From: Phycisphaerae bacterium
Lineage (GTDB): Bacteria; Planctomycetota; Phycisphaerae; Sedimentisphaerales; Anaerohalosphaeraceae
NCBI GenBank assembly: GCA_012729675.1
Contig: JAAYCR010000025.1
Coordinates: 62,001-126,000, forward strand
Length of the DNA stretch: 64,000 nt
Direction of reading: 5' to 3'
A model generated the notes under the pieces. The model saw only the letters and a program-made list of their open reading frames with translations, had not been told where the DNA came from and did no database searches. Of this stretch, positions 51,602 to 60,429 are shown piece after piece. Position 1 is the stretch's first letter. Each line of letters opens with the position of its first letter. The translations under genes and the position numbers were made by a program.

Positions 51602-52826
51602 TATCCGACTGCGTCGCCTCGGTGCGGCCGTCGGCCTTGTTTTTGCGTTCCATCAACCCTTCGAGAATGTCCTTCTTGACGGTCTCGACGGGTTTGGGTG
51701 CCTCTTGCTGATGTGGCTGGATTTTTTCGGTTTTCGGTTCGGCGGCCGGCCGGGCCGTGGCCAGTTTGTCCAACAGCGTTTTATCCGTCTGCGGACTCGG
51801 AGTGGGCACAACGTGTTCGGTCTTTGTCGCGGTTTCGGCCTTTGAGGCCGTCGCGTCCACCCGCGCCGTCACCAACTGATCGAGCAGGCTCTCGGTACGC
51901 ACAATCGGCCGCGCGGCCAAAAAGCCCGTAATGCCCGTGCCCGCCCCGGCGCCGCTGGTCACTTGTTTTTGCTCCAGCGCCTGATTAACAATATTGATAA
52001 AATAGCTTTCCAGTTTATCGACCGGCTTGTGAACGTCGCAGTTATACCCTTCTTCTTTGGCAATCGCATGAATTTTCGCGAGTGCCGCCGCACTGAGCCG
52101 ACCGGTGCGAATCTCCGTCTGGTCCTGATGCTGAAGCAGCTCCCGCACCGCCCCTTCCACCTGCATTGTGCCGCCATACAGGATCCCGATGCGGTCGCAG
52201 ATATCCTCCACATCCGCCAGTAAATGGCTGCACAGCAGAATCGTCTTGCCCCGCCGCGCCAGCTCGACAAACAAATCTTTCATCTGCCGCGTGCCCATCG
52301 GATCCATCCCCGCCGTCGGCTCGTCCAAAATCAGCAGGTCGGGGTCGTTGATCAGCGCCTGCGCCAGCCCGATGCGCCGTGCCATTCCCTTGGAAAACGT
52401 CCCCACCGGCCGGTTGCCCATCCCCGTCAGCCCCACCATCTCCAACAGCGTCTCGATGCGTTCTTTGCGGACTTCGCGGGGCAGGCCGAAAATACGCCCG
52501 TAAAAATCCAGCGTCTCCCGCGCCGTCAAATACCGGTACAAATAGGACTCTTCAGGCAGATAACCGACGCGAGACGAGATGTCCGGATCGTCGCACATCC
52601 CCCCCAGCACAAACGCATGTCCTTTGGTCGGACGCAGCAGATTGAGAATCATCTTAATCGTGGTCGTCTTGCCCGAACCGTTGGGGCCGAGAAACCCGTA
52701 TATCTCGTTATAGCCGATCTGAAGATCCAGGCCATCGACCGCCACCACCTTGGCGCGTCCCCACCAGTCGGGAAACACCTTGGTCAAAGCAACCGTTTCT
52801 ATCGCGTAGGCATTTTCAGCAGACAC
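51576..52826 (-). CDS. ABC transporter ATPase with long repeated C-terminal extension
   Basis: 416 residues. The ATPase fills residues 1-290: Walker A FLGPNGSGKTTTIKMI, Q-loop GYLPEESYLYRYLTARETLD, signature FSKGMARRIGLAQAL (instead of LSGGQ), Walker B LLILDEPTAGMDPMGTRQM and H-loop ILLCSHLLADVEDICDR. The last ~125 residues are Lys/Thr/Ala/Pro-rich with repeated helices: ESLLDQLVTARVDATASK and KTLLDKLATARPAAEPKT, then ILEGLMERK. This tail is unusual for a simple ABC ATPase and probably binds its partners. Overlaps the permease gene. Confidence 0.9.
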   Translation of the reverse strand: MSAENAYAIETVALTKVFPDWWGRAKVVAVDGLDLQIGYNEIYGFLGPNGSGKTTTIKMILNLLRPTKGHAFVLGGMCDDPDISSRVGYLPEESYLYRYLTARETLDFYGRIFGLPREVRKERIETLLEMVGLTGMGNRPVGTFSKGMARRIGLAQALINDPDLLILDEPTAGMDPMGTRQMKDLFVELARRGKTILLCSHLLADVEDICDRIGILYGGTMQVEGAVRELLQHQDQTEIRTGRLSAAALAKIHAIAKEEGYNCDVHKPVDKLESYFINIVNQALEQKQVTSGAGAGTGITGFLAARPIVRTESLLDQLVTARVDATASKAETATKTEHVVPTPSPQTDKTLLDKLATARPAAEPKTEKIQPHQQEAPKPVETVKKDILEGLMERKNKADGRTEATQSDNDNEGRHA

Positions 52827-52869
52827 TGTCTATCACTCCGCTATATTCACACACTCTCATTACCATAAC

Positions 52870-54858
52870 TCAAACACCGCTTCGCGGCCCGCTCGGCACA
52901 TGCGGATCCAGGTGTTCGCCGTACCGCACCAGCCGGGCGCTGTTAAAGACCACCACCACCGCCCCGCCCAGATGCAGCACCGCGGCGACAATCACCGGCA
53001 GCCACCCCACCGCCGCGGCAATAATTCCCAACAGAATAAACATTACCCCGAACCCCAGATTCTGGTTGATGACGGTGCGGGTCTTGCGCGACAAATGTAT
53101 CAAAAACGGCAGCCGCCGCAGGTCGTCGCTCATCAGCGCAATCGACGCCGAGTTGATCGCCACATCGCTGCCGGCCGCCCCCATCGCGATCCCCAAATCT
53201 CCCGCCGCCAGCGCCGGCGCATCATTGATGCCGTCGCCGACCACCGCCACAATATGCCCTTCCTGCCGGATCTGTTCGACCACCGCCAGCTTGTCCTGCG
53301 GCAGGCAGTGCGCCTTAAAGTCCGTACAGCCCAGCTCCGCCGAAACGCGGTTGGCCACCTCGCCCCGGTCGCCGGTCAGCATCGTCACCCGACGCACCTG
53401 CGAATCGAACAACTCGGCAACCGCCTGCTTGGCTTCCGGCCGCGCCTTGTCCTGTAAGCCGACCCAGCCGACGCACACACCGTCGGCGGCGACATACAGC
53501 GTGCTGAACCCCTGTTCTTCGTGCAGCGACGGGTCCGACACCGTCGAAACGTCAATGCCCTTTTCCTTCAAAAAGCTGTCGCGTCCCACCAGCACCGTAC
53601 GCCCGGAAACCGTCGCCGTCACGCCCTTGCCCGGCGTCTCTTCAAACGCTTCGGCGGGTGAAAAGATCACATTGGCCTCTTTGGCCAAATTCACCACCGC
53701 CCGTGCGGCCGGGTGCTTGCTCATCTGCTCGGCCGAGGCCGTCAGCGCCAGCATTTCGGCCGGTTCGACGTCCGCCGCCGGCTCCAGTTTGGTCACATAG
53801 AGCTGCCCCGTCGTCAGTGTACCGGTCTTGTCAAACACCACCGCCGTAATTTTGCCCGCGATCTCCAGCAGCGAAACATTCTTGACCAGAATGCCCAGCC
53901 GAGCCGCTGCCGACAGCGCCGCCACCATCGCCGTCGGCGTCGCCAGAATCAGCGGACACGGACACGAAATCACCAGCGCCGCAATCGAGCGGGTCATATC
54001 TTTGGTAAAGAAATAGATGATCAGGCTGATCATCAGAACCGTCGGAATGTACCACTTGACGTACTGGTCGATCATCCGCATGATCGGCAATTGCGTCTTC
54101 TCGGCGGCCATGATCAACTGCTGCACCTTCCCCAGCGTCGTATCCTGTCCGGCCTTGGTCACTTCGATATCCAGCACGCCCGTCAGGTTGGTCGTTCCCG
54201 CAAACACCATCATCCCTACGACCTTATCGACCGGCAGCGATTCGCCGGTGATGGTCGCCTCGTTAACCGTACTCAGGCCGCGTGTGATCTGCCCGTCAGC
54301 GGGAATATTGTCGCCCGGCCGCACCCGCACCACATCCCCCGCGGCCAGTGTGCTGACCTTGACCTCCACTTCGCTGCCTTCGGCGGTCAGCCGATGCGCC
54401 GTCGTCGGCGTCAGCTTGATCAGCGATTCGATCGACGCCCGCGCCCCCAGCGCCGTGCGCGTCTCCAGCAATTCGGCCAACAGCATAATAAACGCCACCG
54501 TCCCGGCCTCGACATACTGGCCGATGGCAAACGCGGCAATGACCGCCAGCGCCACCAATTCGTCCATGTGCATATGGCCGTGAAGAACCCCTTCAATGGC
54601 ATGAAGAACAATCGGCAGACCCAGCAAAATCGCTCCGACCAGCGCCATCATCCCGCTCAAATCATGACTGGACGGCCCATACAACCAGGAAAAGATATCA
54701 AGATTCACAAGAATACTGTTGAGAATCAGCACCCCGCCCGCCAGCGTCCCGAACAACGCCAGGCTGACGCGAAACTGCTTGTGTTCCATATCGGCGTGTT
54801 CGGCCAGCGTCGCCTCATCAAATTCCGTTGCCTTGATTTGTAAATGATTATGTCCCAT
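52870..54858 (-). CDS. P1B-type heavy metal ATPase with unusual TM8 motif
   Basis: 662 residues. P-type signatures: DKTGTLT with Asp343, TGES, GDGINDAPALAAGDLG and HPAARAVVNLAK. The metal-binding TM6 is SCPCPLILATPTA with Cys299-Pro-Cys301. There is no HMA domain at the N-terminus, only a His/Asp-rich start (MGHNHLQIKATEFDEATLAE). The last TM reads LHLGGAVVVVFNSARLVRYG, with HxGG like P1B-4 transporters, whereas Zn/Cd types have DxG there and Cu types differ, so specificity is uncertain. Exports metal out of the cytoplasm. Gene lies between hflK and the ABC ATPase, 44 bases before the latter. Confidence 0.9.
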   Translation of the reverse strand: MGHNHLQIKATEFDEATLAEHADMEHKQFRVSLALFGTLAGGVLILNSILVNLDIFSWLYGPSSHDLSGMMALVGAILLGLPIVLHAIEGVLHGHMHMDELVALAVIAAFAIGQYVEAGTVAFIMLLAELLETRTALGARASIESLIKLTPTTAHRLTAEGSEVEVKVSTLAAGDVVRVRPGDNIPADGQITRGLSTVNEATITGESLPVDKVVGMMVFAGTTNLTGVLDIEVTKAGQDTTLGKVQQLIMAAEKTQLPIMRMIDQYVKWYIPTVLMISLIIYFFTKDMTRSIAALVISCPCPLILATPTAMVAALSAAARLGILVKNVSLLEIAGKITAVVFDKTGTLTTGQLYVTKLEPAADVEPAEMLALTASAEQMSKHPAARAVVNLAKEANVIFSPAEAFEETPGKGVTATVSGRTVLVGRDSFLKEKGIDVSTVSDPSLHEEQGFSTLYVAADGVCVGWVGLQDKARPEAKQAVAELFDSQVRRVTMLTGDRGEVANRVSAELGCTDFKAHCLPQDKLAVVEQIRQEGHIVAVVGDGINDAPALAAGDLGIAMGAAGSDVAINSASIALMSDDLRRLPFLIHLSRKTRTVINQNLGFGVMFILLGIIAAAVGWLPVIVAAVLHLGGAVVVVFNSARLVRYGEHLDPHVPSGPRSGV

Positions 54859-54903
54859 ACGGCTTTCTCAAAATCGTTTTGTTTCGTCGGTTGTTACTAT
54901 CGC

Positions 54904-56193
54904 TTACCGTCCGCTGCCGTCCTGCTGGTCAGGTTGAGGTCGGCGAATCTGCGGATCGCGATTGATCAATACGCGCACCTCGCGGCTTTGTCCGCCCGTG
55001 GCGGGCTGAATAAGAATCTTCTCTTCAGCGCCCGCCAGGACTTCCTCAATGGCGTCCTGATAGATCTTCTGCAAGACCAGTTCCGGCCGTTTGCGATATT
55101 CCGGCAGCAGGTTTTCCAGGTACTCCGCGTTGGCCTTGGCCTCTTCCACCACACGGGTTCGGTACGCCCTGGCCTCGGCGATCAGCGTCTGCGCCTGGCC
55201 GGTCAGTTTGGCGACTTCTTCGGCCTGTTGTTCCTGCGTCAGATTCGCGTCGCGCAGCGTCCGAAGGACTCGTTCCGCCCCCGGGCCGCCGGTTTCCGTC
55301 AGCAGACGTTCCTGATAAGACCGGGCTTCAGTTTCCATCTGAGAACGTTCCTGGCGGGCACGATTGGAGGCCTGAAACGCCTCATCGACCTGACGCGGCC
55401 AGACGATGCGGTCGGCCCGCACCGCGTCGATCTCAAGACCGCTGCCGATGTCGTCCAACTTGCGCTGCAAAGTGTTTTTGACGTCCACCGCAATGTCGGT
55501 TCGGCTTCGCACCGCGTCGTCAATGCTGTACTTGACCAGCGTCGATACGATGGCATTCGACGCCAAACTATTCAGGAGCGGCTCAACTGTCTCGGCCGCC
55601 GCATCCAGAAAATCCTCGCCCGGCTGACGCGGCCGTACATAAACGGTCTCAAAAAAATCCACCGGCGAACGGACGTAATACGTCACCACCCAGCGTGAAT
55701 GAACGATGTTATAGTCCGCGCCGGCCTGACCTGTTTGCTGATCGTTGCGCGTCAGGTTGTAACCGTCCTGCAGCGGATTCAGGGGTCCGGTCACATCCCG
55801 TCGCGGCGCCTGCCCCAGCCGTTCCTGTTCGGTTTCAAAGTACCAGAACGAATCAATCGCCAGCGATTGAATGTGCTTTACGGAAATGCGAATCACCTCA
55901 CTGATCGGTTCGGGAAACGCAAATTTCAGCCCCGGTCGCAGGATGCGGGATTCGCCCTCGCCGCGGAACTTGCCGAATTGCAGCACCAGCGCCTCTTCGT
56001 TCTGCTGAACGCGAAACACGCCGCTGAAGAGAAACAGCACCACAAGCAAAACCATGATGATTTTCAAAATCACAAAGCTGTGACGAAGCGCGTTGGTCAG
56101 CGATTGACCCGCCGGATCCAGTTCGTCAATCCGGGCAGCCTGGAGTTCATCCGGCGATTGACCGGGAGAATGATGTTCGTGTGTATGTGCCAT
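54904..56193 (-). CDS. hflK: HflK-type SPFH protein
   Basis: 429 residues. One membrane segment after a polar His/Ser N-terminus (residues ~41-61, VILKIIMVLLVVLFLFSGVF), then an SPFH domain: VQQNEEALVLQFGKFRGEG, LRPGLKFAFPEPISEVIRIS, VVTYYVRSPVDFFETVYVRP, and IVSTLVKYSIDDAVRSRTDI. The C-terminal coiled region (EAKANAEYLENLLPEYRKRP) fits HflK. HflK/HflC form a large periplasmic vault around FtsH and limit its action. FtsH itself is not in this window. Middle of the SPFH trio, 18 bases from hflC. Confidence 0.9.
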   Translation of the reverse strand: MAHTHEHHSPGQSPDELQAARIDELDPAGQSLTNALRHSFVILKIIMVLLVVLFLFSGVFRVQQNEEALVLQFGKFRGEGESRILRPGLKFAFPEPISEVIRISVKHIQSLAIDSFWYFETEQERLGQAPRRDVTGPLNPLQDGYNLTRNDQQTGQAGADYNIVHSRWVVTYYVRSPVDFFETVYVRPRQPGEDFLDAAAETVEPLLNSLASNAIVSTLVKYSIDDAVRSRTDIAVDVKNTLQRKLDDIGSGLEIDAVRADRIVWPRQVDEAFQASNRARQERSQMETEARSYQERLLTETGGPGAERVLRTLRDANLTQEQQAEEVAKLTGQAQTLIAEARAYRTRVVEEAKANAEYLENLLPEYRKRPELVLQKIYQDAIEEVLAGAEEKILIQPATGGQSREVRVLINRDPQIRRPQPDQQDGSGR

Positions 56194-56211
56194 AGTCGTC
56201 CTTCCCGCCGC

Positions 56212-57120
56212 TTAGTCGTTGGTCGAAGTTTGTTGTGACTGGAACGAGGGCAATTCTTTCAGCAAATGAATCGGCTCGGTTTCCACCCCCAGCACAATCG
56301 TACTCCGCTCTTTGAGTATCTTTTTAAGCGCCTCGATGTCCCGCAGGAACATCGCCAACTCCGGATCGGCCTCCAGCATCTGATAATACCGGGCCGCTTC
56401 GGCGTCGCCGGTCCCGCGAATGGCTTTGGCCTGCGAGTCCGCCACCGCCAGCAATTCTTTCTGCATCGCATCCGCGTCGCTGCGAATGCCCTCGGCCTCG
56501 GAGTTACCCGCTGCCAGAATCGAATCGGTGCGGCGTTTGCGGTCGGCCTTCATCCGTTCGAACACCTTTTCCGTCACCCGTTCCGGAATCATCAACCGCT
56601 TGATGCCCACCGTCTGGATTTCCATCCCGTACTGCGTCAGTGCATGCTCGGCGATTTCGTCCCGCATTTGCGCTTCAATCTGCTCAAACCGAATGTGTTC
56701 CGGGTCGGTATTGACAAACTCGCTGAAATGGTGCCGCCCGATCACAGAGTTCTGCGTGTTTCGCAGCAGGCTGCGCAGCTTGTCTTCGGCGCTGGTCAGG
56801 TCCTGCACCGCCACGAGATAACGCTCCGGGTCGGCGATCCGCCAGATCACATAGCTGTTGACAATGATCGGCTCGTTGCCCGCGGTGTTGGTCTCTTCCA
56901 GAACGCCTTCATACAGCCGGCTGCGCGAATCAAACCGATGTACCCGGTCAATCGGCGGAGGAAACTTGACATACAGTCCCGGCTCGATGATACGCCGTAT
57001 CGGCTGGCCGAAACGCGTCACCGTGACCGTTTCAGTCTCACGCACCTGAAAGACCACCATAAACGACACCAGCGCCAGCACCACCACCACGACACTCAAA
57101 AACACCCAAAAATTCTTCAT
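56212..57120 (-). CDS. hflC: HflC-type SPFH protein
   Basis: 302 residues, typical length. N-terminal anchor WVFLSVVVVVLALVSFMVVF then SPFH: ETVTVTRFGQPIRRIIEPGL, YVKFPPPIDRVHRFDSRSRL, IVNSYVIWRIADPERYLVAV, EIQTVGIKRLMIPERVTEKV, FERMKADRKRRTDSILAAGN and SEAEGIRSDADAMQKELLAV. Forms the other half of the HflKC complex. Lies between the large HflK-like gene and hflK. Confidence 0.94.
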   Translation of the reverse strand: MKNFWVFLSVVVVVLALVSFMVVFQVRETETVTVTRFGQPIRRIIEPGLYVKFPPPIDRVHRFDSRSRLYEGVLEETNTAGNEPIIVNSYVIWRIADPERYLVAVQDLTSAEDKLRSLLRNTQNSVIGRHHFSEFVNTDPEHIRFEQIEAQMRDEIAEHALTQYGMEIQTVGIKRLMIPERVTEKVFERMKADRKRRTDSILAAGNSEAEGIRSDADAMQKELLAVADSQAKAIRGTGDAEAARYYQMLEADPELAMFLRDIEALKKILKERSTIVLGVETEPIHLLKELPSFQSQQTSTND

Positions 57121-57182
57121 CGTTTCATTACCTCGTTATGAATACTGAATCTCTCTAAGACAATGTTATATCGAACCGTTGT

Positions 57183-59237
57183 TCACTGCTGGTCCATCTC
57201 AAAATCCAACAGCGACTGTGTCAATCGTTCCTGTAAATCCACAATATAAACCTGCATGTCCGCGTCATCGGCCACAACGACATATTTGCGAATAGTGTCC
57301 AGCGCCTCTTCCAGGGCCGCCAGCCGCAGCAGCCGCGGATACAACTCCGGCGCGGCGGCATGGGCCTGGTACTGCCCGCTGAAACGCAGCCCCTCCCCTT
57401 TGGCGGCGGCCACTTTTGCAAAGGCATCCGACTCGGCCCCGCGCAGCGTCGTAAAGACTTTGCCGCGCGCCTGTCGGAACGCATCGAGCAGTTCGGCACG
57501 CAGTGCCTCGGCACGCTCCGTATTCTGCTCCTGACGCGCCTTGCCGAACGCCACCGCCAGATCATACAGGGCTTCGACGCGGTCAATCGAACCGGCCAAC
57601 TCCGTCAATACCCGATTGCTGTCGGCCTGTGCGTTCAATACCGCCGCCTGCTGCTGCTGCACCGCCGCAACCACATCCTGATACTCCGGCACCACCGCCG
57701 GCGGAGGATGAATGCCCTGAAGCCCTAAAAACACAATCTCAACGCCCAGCCCCGCCCGGTCCGCCGCGGCCTGAATACGCCGCTCCAACTCGTGCGCCGC
57801 TTCAAGACGGCCCGCCCCGAGTAAGTTCTTGCCGACCGCCCCGGACGCGGCCGATTCATCGTCCATCGCCTCGACGCGGGCGCTGGCCGCAAAACGCACC
57901 AGTTCGCGATAACAGATCGCCTCAAGAGTTTTGTCGGGATACTCATGAGTATATAAATACGCACGAAGGTCGCGAATGCGATAATGGATCGGAATGTTGG
58001 CCCGTATAATGCTCACCGGCGCCGTCCCGTCTTCCGCCTCCGTCTCGGTATGGGTCGCCATCAGCAAATCGTATTCTTCGATATGATGCTCCTCGCCCCA
58101 CAACAGAGCTTTTTGTCGGGCCTCCGCCGTATCCTCCATGCGATAGCCGATCTTGAGTTCCTGAATACGATCGACCGGATGGACATACGCAATCTCAAGC
58201 GGCCACGGCAGCTTAAATGCCAGCCCCGACGCTATTTCACGGCCTCCCCGCTCGGCGTCCGGCGATCCAAACCGCTCGATAACCGCCGCCTGCCCCGGCC
58301 CGACCACCACCACGCTGCTCATCAGGTAAAGCGTCACCGCCGCAAACAAAATCAGCGGCATAATCGCCTTTTCAAGCAGCCGGTAAAACCACGTCTGCGA
58401 CACCTGAAACCCGAACTGGTAATCCAGCGTGTGCGCAACCGTATGCAAAATCCCGCCCGGCTCGCTGAACATCCCCAGCAGGCGACTGTCAAACGCCGCC
58501 CGGCTGTACTGCCCCGCCACACGCGGACGATAAATATCAAAAATTGTATTCAGTACCGTTTCGGCCCCCAGCAGAATCAGCAGGCCCGGTATGATATATT
58601 CGACGACGCGAATAAAAATGAAATATTTAAACTGTGACAGGGCAAGCCCGATCGCCAGCAAAAACCCGATCACTGCGCCCGCCAGCAGATAACTCCCGCC
58701 CGCCCGCAGCGGCTTCCAGTCCGCCTGACTGCTCATCCCCGATGCGTAGCGGCTGAACAAAAACAGCAGGAACGCCACCACCACCATCAGCACCGCCCCC
58801 AGCAACGGATTGGCCGGCGTCCAGTCCACCACCCCAAACACCTTGCTTCTATAAAGGGCCAGGCCCACAAGGATTTGATAAATTGCAATCGCCAGTCCGG
58901 CCAGCGGAATGAACCATTTCTCCAGCATCACCAACCGCTTCTGGGCCACCGCCAGCAGCGCCGCCCGATCCCCGCCGGATGTAAAGATCGTCCCCTTTCG
59001 ATCGGACTTGGCAAGCTGAGCCATATCCAGTTTTTCCTGCTCCGCCATCAGCCGATGCCTGAACTGGATCATCAGCACGAGCCAGAGCATCGCAGAAGAC
59101 AGCATCAGCCAACTGAGCAGATAGACTCCCAGAAACTGCTGAAATGCCCCGAAAAGGAGCGTACTGATAAAAAAGACAAAACTGACGACTAACGCGATAA
59201 GTGAAACCGTTCCGGCCTTCCTCAGCGATTCTGTCAT
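57183..59237 (-). CDS. Large HflK-like SPFH protein with N-terminal membrane domain
   Basis: 684 residues, first gene of the operon. Unlike HflK, residues 1-310 form a membrane domain of about seven segments (SLIALVVSFVFFISTLLFGA, LSWLMLSSAMLWLVLMIQF, WFIPLAGLAIAIYQILVGLA, GAVLMVVVAFLLFLFSRYAS, LLAGAVIGFLLAIGLALSQF, IMPLILFAAVTLYLMSSVVV). An SPFH domain follows (VVVVGPGQAAVIERFGSPDA, ASGLAFKLPWPLEIAYVHPV, IIRANIPIHYRIRDLRAYLY), then a coiled coil to the C-terminus. Known from planctomycetes as a HflK-like protease modulator, but its function is not established. Confidence 0.85.
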   Translation of the reverse strand: MTESLRKAGTVSLIALVVSFVFFISTLLFGAFQQFLGVYLLSWLMLSSAMLWLVLMIQFRHRLMAEQEKLDMAQLAKSDRKGTIFTSGGDRAALLAVAQKRLVMLEKWFIPLAGLAIAIYQILVGLALYRSKVFGVVDWTPANPLLGAVLMVVVAFLLFLFSRYASGMSSQADWKPLRAGGSYLLAGAVIGFLLAIGLALSQFKYFIFIRVVEYIIPGLLILLGAETVLNTIFDIYRPRVAGQYSRAAFDSRLLGMFSEPGGILHTVAHTLDYQFGFQVSQTWFYRLLEKAIMPLILFAAVTLYLMSSVVVVGPGQAAVIERFGSPDAERGGREIASGLAFKLPWPLEIAYVHPVDRIQELKIGYRMEDTAEARQKALLWGEEHHIEEYDLLMATHTETEAEDGTAPVSIIRANIPIHYRIRDLRAYLYTHEYPDKTLEAICYRELVRFAASARVEAMDDESAASGAVGKNLLGAGRLEAAHELERRIQAAADRAGLGVEIVFLGLQGIHPPPAVVPEYQDVVAAVQQQQAAVLNAQADSNRVLTELAGSIDRVEALYDLAVAFGKARQEQNTERAEALRAELLDAFRQARGKVFTTLRGAESDAFAKVAAAKGEGLRFSGQYQAHAAAPELYPRLLRLAALEEALDTIRKYVVVADDADMQVYIVDLQERLTQSLLDFEMDQQ

Positions 59238-59412
59238 AGCGTATTCCCGAAAATTACAGTGAACTTTTACGGCTTTGTGTACCTATTATAAGAAAAGAAA
59301 AAACTATACATATTATCAACCAAATTGCAAGCGGCGGCTTTACAAAAATGCCGATTTGTGATAGATAATAGTCAACTTGCGTTCATTGGTACAGAACTTT
59401 TAAGGAAATAAC
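59238..59412. promoter_or_regulatory. Divergent promoter region between the SPFH operon and the ABC-2 permease
   Basis: AT-rich. Plus strand TTTACA (59339-59344) and GATAAT (59364-59369) are 19 bases apart, a weak match. Minus strand has a TATAAT (59290-59285) without a good -35 box. AAGGAA precedes the GTG start at 59413. Confidence 0.3.
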
Positions 59413-60420
59413 GTGCTAAATCGACTGCTTATCATTGCCAAAAATACGTTCATTGAAACGCTTCGGCAACCCATTTACGGTATCATCATCATTTTCGCGC
59501 TCATGCTGATGGTCTTGGCCCCGACCGTCAGCATGTACACCCTCGATGAAGACATCAAACTCCTGCGCGAATTAGGACTTTCTACGCTCTTTCTGGCGGG
59601 TTTGTTCATCGCCGTTTTTTCCGCCACCGGAGCCATCACTGAAGAAATCGAGACCGGAACCATCACCACCGTCCTGTCCAAACCCATCAGCCGCCCGGTC
59701 TTTGTCGTCGGCAAATTCCTCGGCCTCTCCGGAGCCGTCGCCCTGGCCCACCTGATCTGCACCATCGCCTATCTGATGGCCATCCGACACGGCGTCCTCG
59801 AACGAGCGACCGACGAAGTGGATTGGACCGTCATCATCGCCGGCGGCGGAGCCATCCTCCTGACATTCATCCTAACTGCCTTTTTAAACTATACTTACGA
59901 CTGGAATTTCCCGGCCACCGCAATCACAATCGCCGCAATAACGCTGAGCACAGGCATCCTTTTTCTCGCTATTGTTGATGACGAATGGCATATAAATCCC
60001 GCCGGCAGTCAGTTCACCGCCTTTGACATTTACGCCTCCATCCTGCTCTGGCTGGCACTGATAACGCTGGTGGCGCTGGCGGTACTCTTCTCCACCCGGT
60101 TCAACGTCGTAGTCACCCTGACCTGCTGCGTGGGCGTGTTTCTGCTGGGGCTGATCAGCGACTGGGTCTTTGGCCGGTTCGCCGCCCGAAACCTCTCCGA
60201 CCCCGCCTACGAACTCACCGACCAAATCGGCATTATCTTGGCCAGAATCGGGACAGTTGTCGTCCCCAATCTCCAAATCTACTGGGTCAGCGACGCCATC
60301 TATGAAACCGGCGTCGTCCCCGCCCCCTACCTCCTCGTCGCGCTCGGCTACACGGTCCTCTACACCGCCGGCATCCTCGCCATCGCCATCGCCTGCTTCC
60401 AAAAACGCCAAATCGGATAA
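59413..60420 (+). CDS. ABC-2 type permease without its own ATPase
   Basis: 335 residues with a GTG start. About six membrane segments (IYGIIIIFALMLMVLAPTV, LFLAGLFIAVFSATGAIT, LTFILTAFLNYTYDW, ILLWLALITLVALAVLFS, VTLTCCVGVFLLGLISDWVF, LVALGYTVLYTAGILAIAIA). The ABC-2 coupling stretch is ITEEIETGTITTVLSKPISR, then PVFVVGKFLGLSGAVALAH. No ATPase gene is adjacent; the ATPase at 51576-52826 could serve it, but this is inference. It converges with the GH43 gene. Confidence 0.85.
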   Translation: MLNRLLIIAKNTFIETLRQPIYGIIIIFALMLMVLAPTVSMYTLDEDIKLLRELGLSTLFLAGLFIAVFSATGAITEEIETGTITTVLSKPISRPVFVVGKFLGLSGAVALAHLICTIAYLMAIRHGVLERATDEVDWTVIIAGGGAILLTFILTAFLNYTYDWNFPATAITIAAITLSTGILFLAIVDDEWHINPAGSQFTAFDIYASILLWLALITLVALAVLFSTRFNVVVTLTCCVGVFLLGLISDWVFGRFAARNLSDPAYELTDQIGIILARIGTVVVPNLQIYWVSDAIYETGVVPAPYLLVALGYTVLYTAGILAIAIACFQKRQIG

Positions 60421-60429
60421 ACAGTACCG

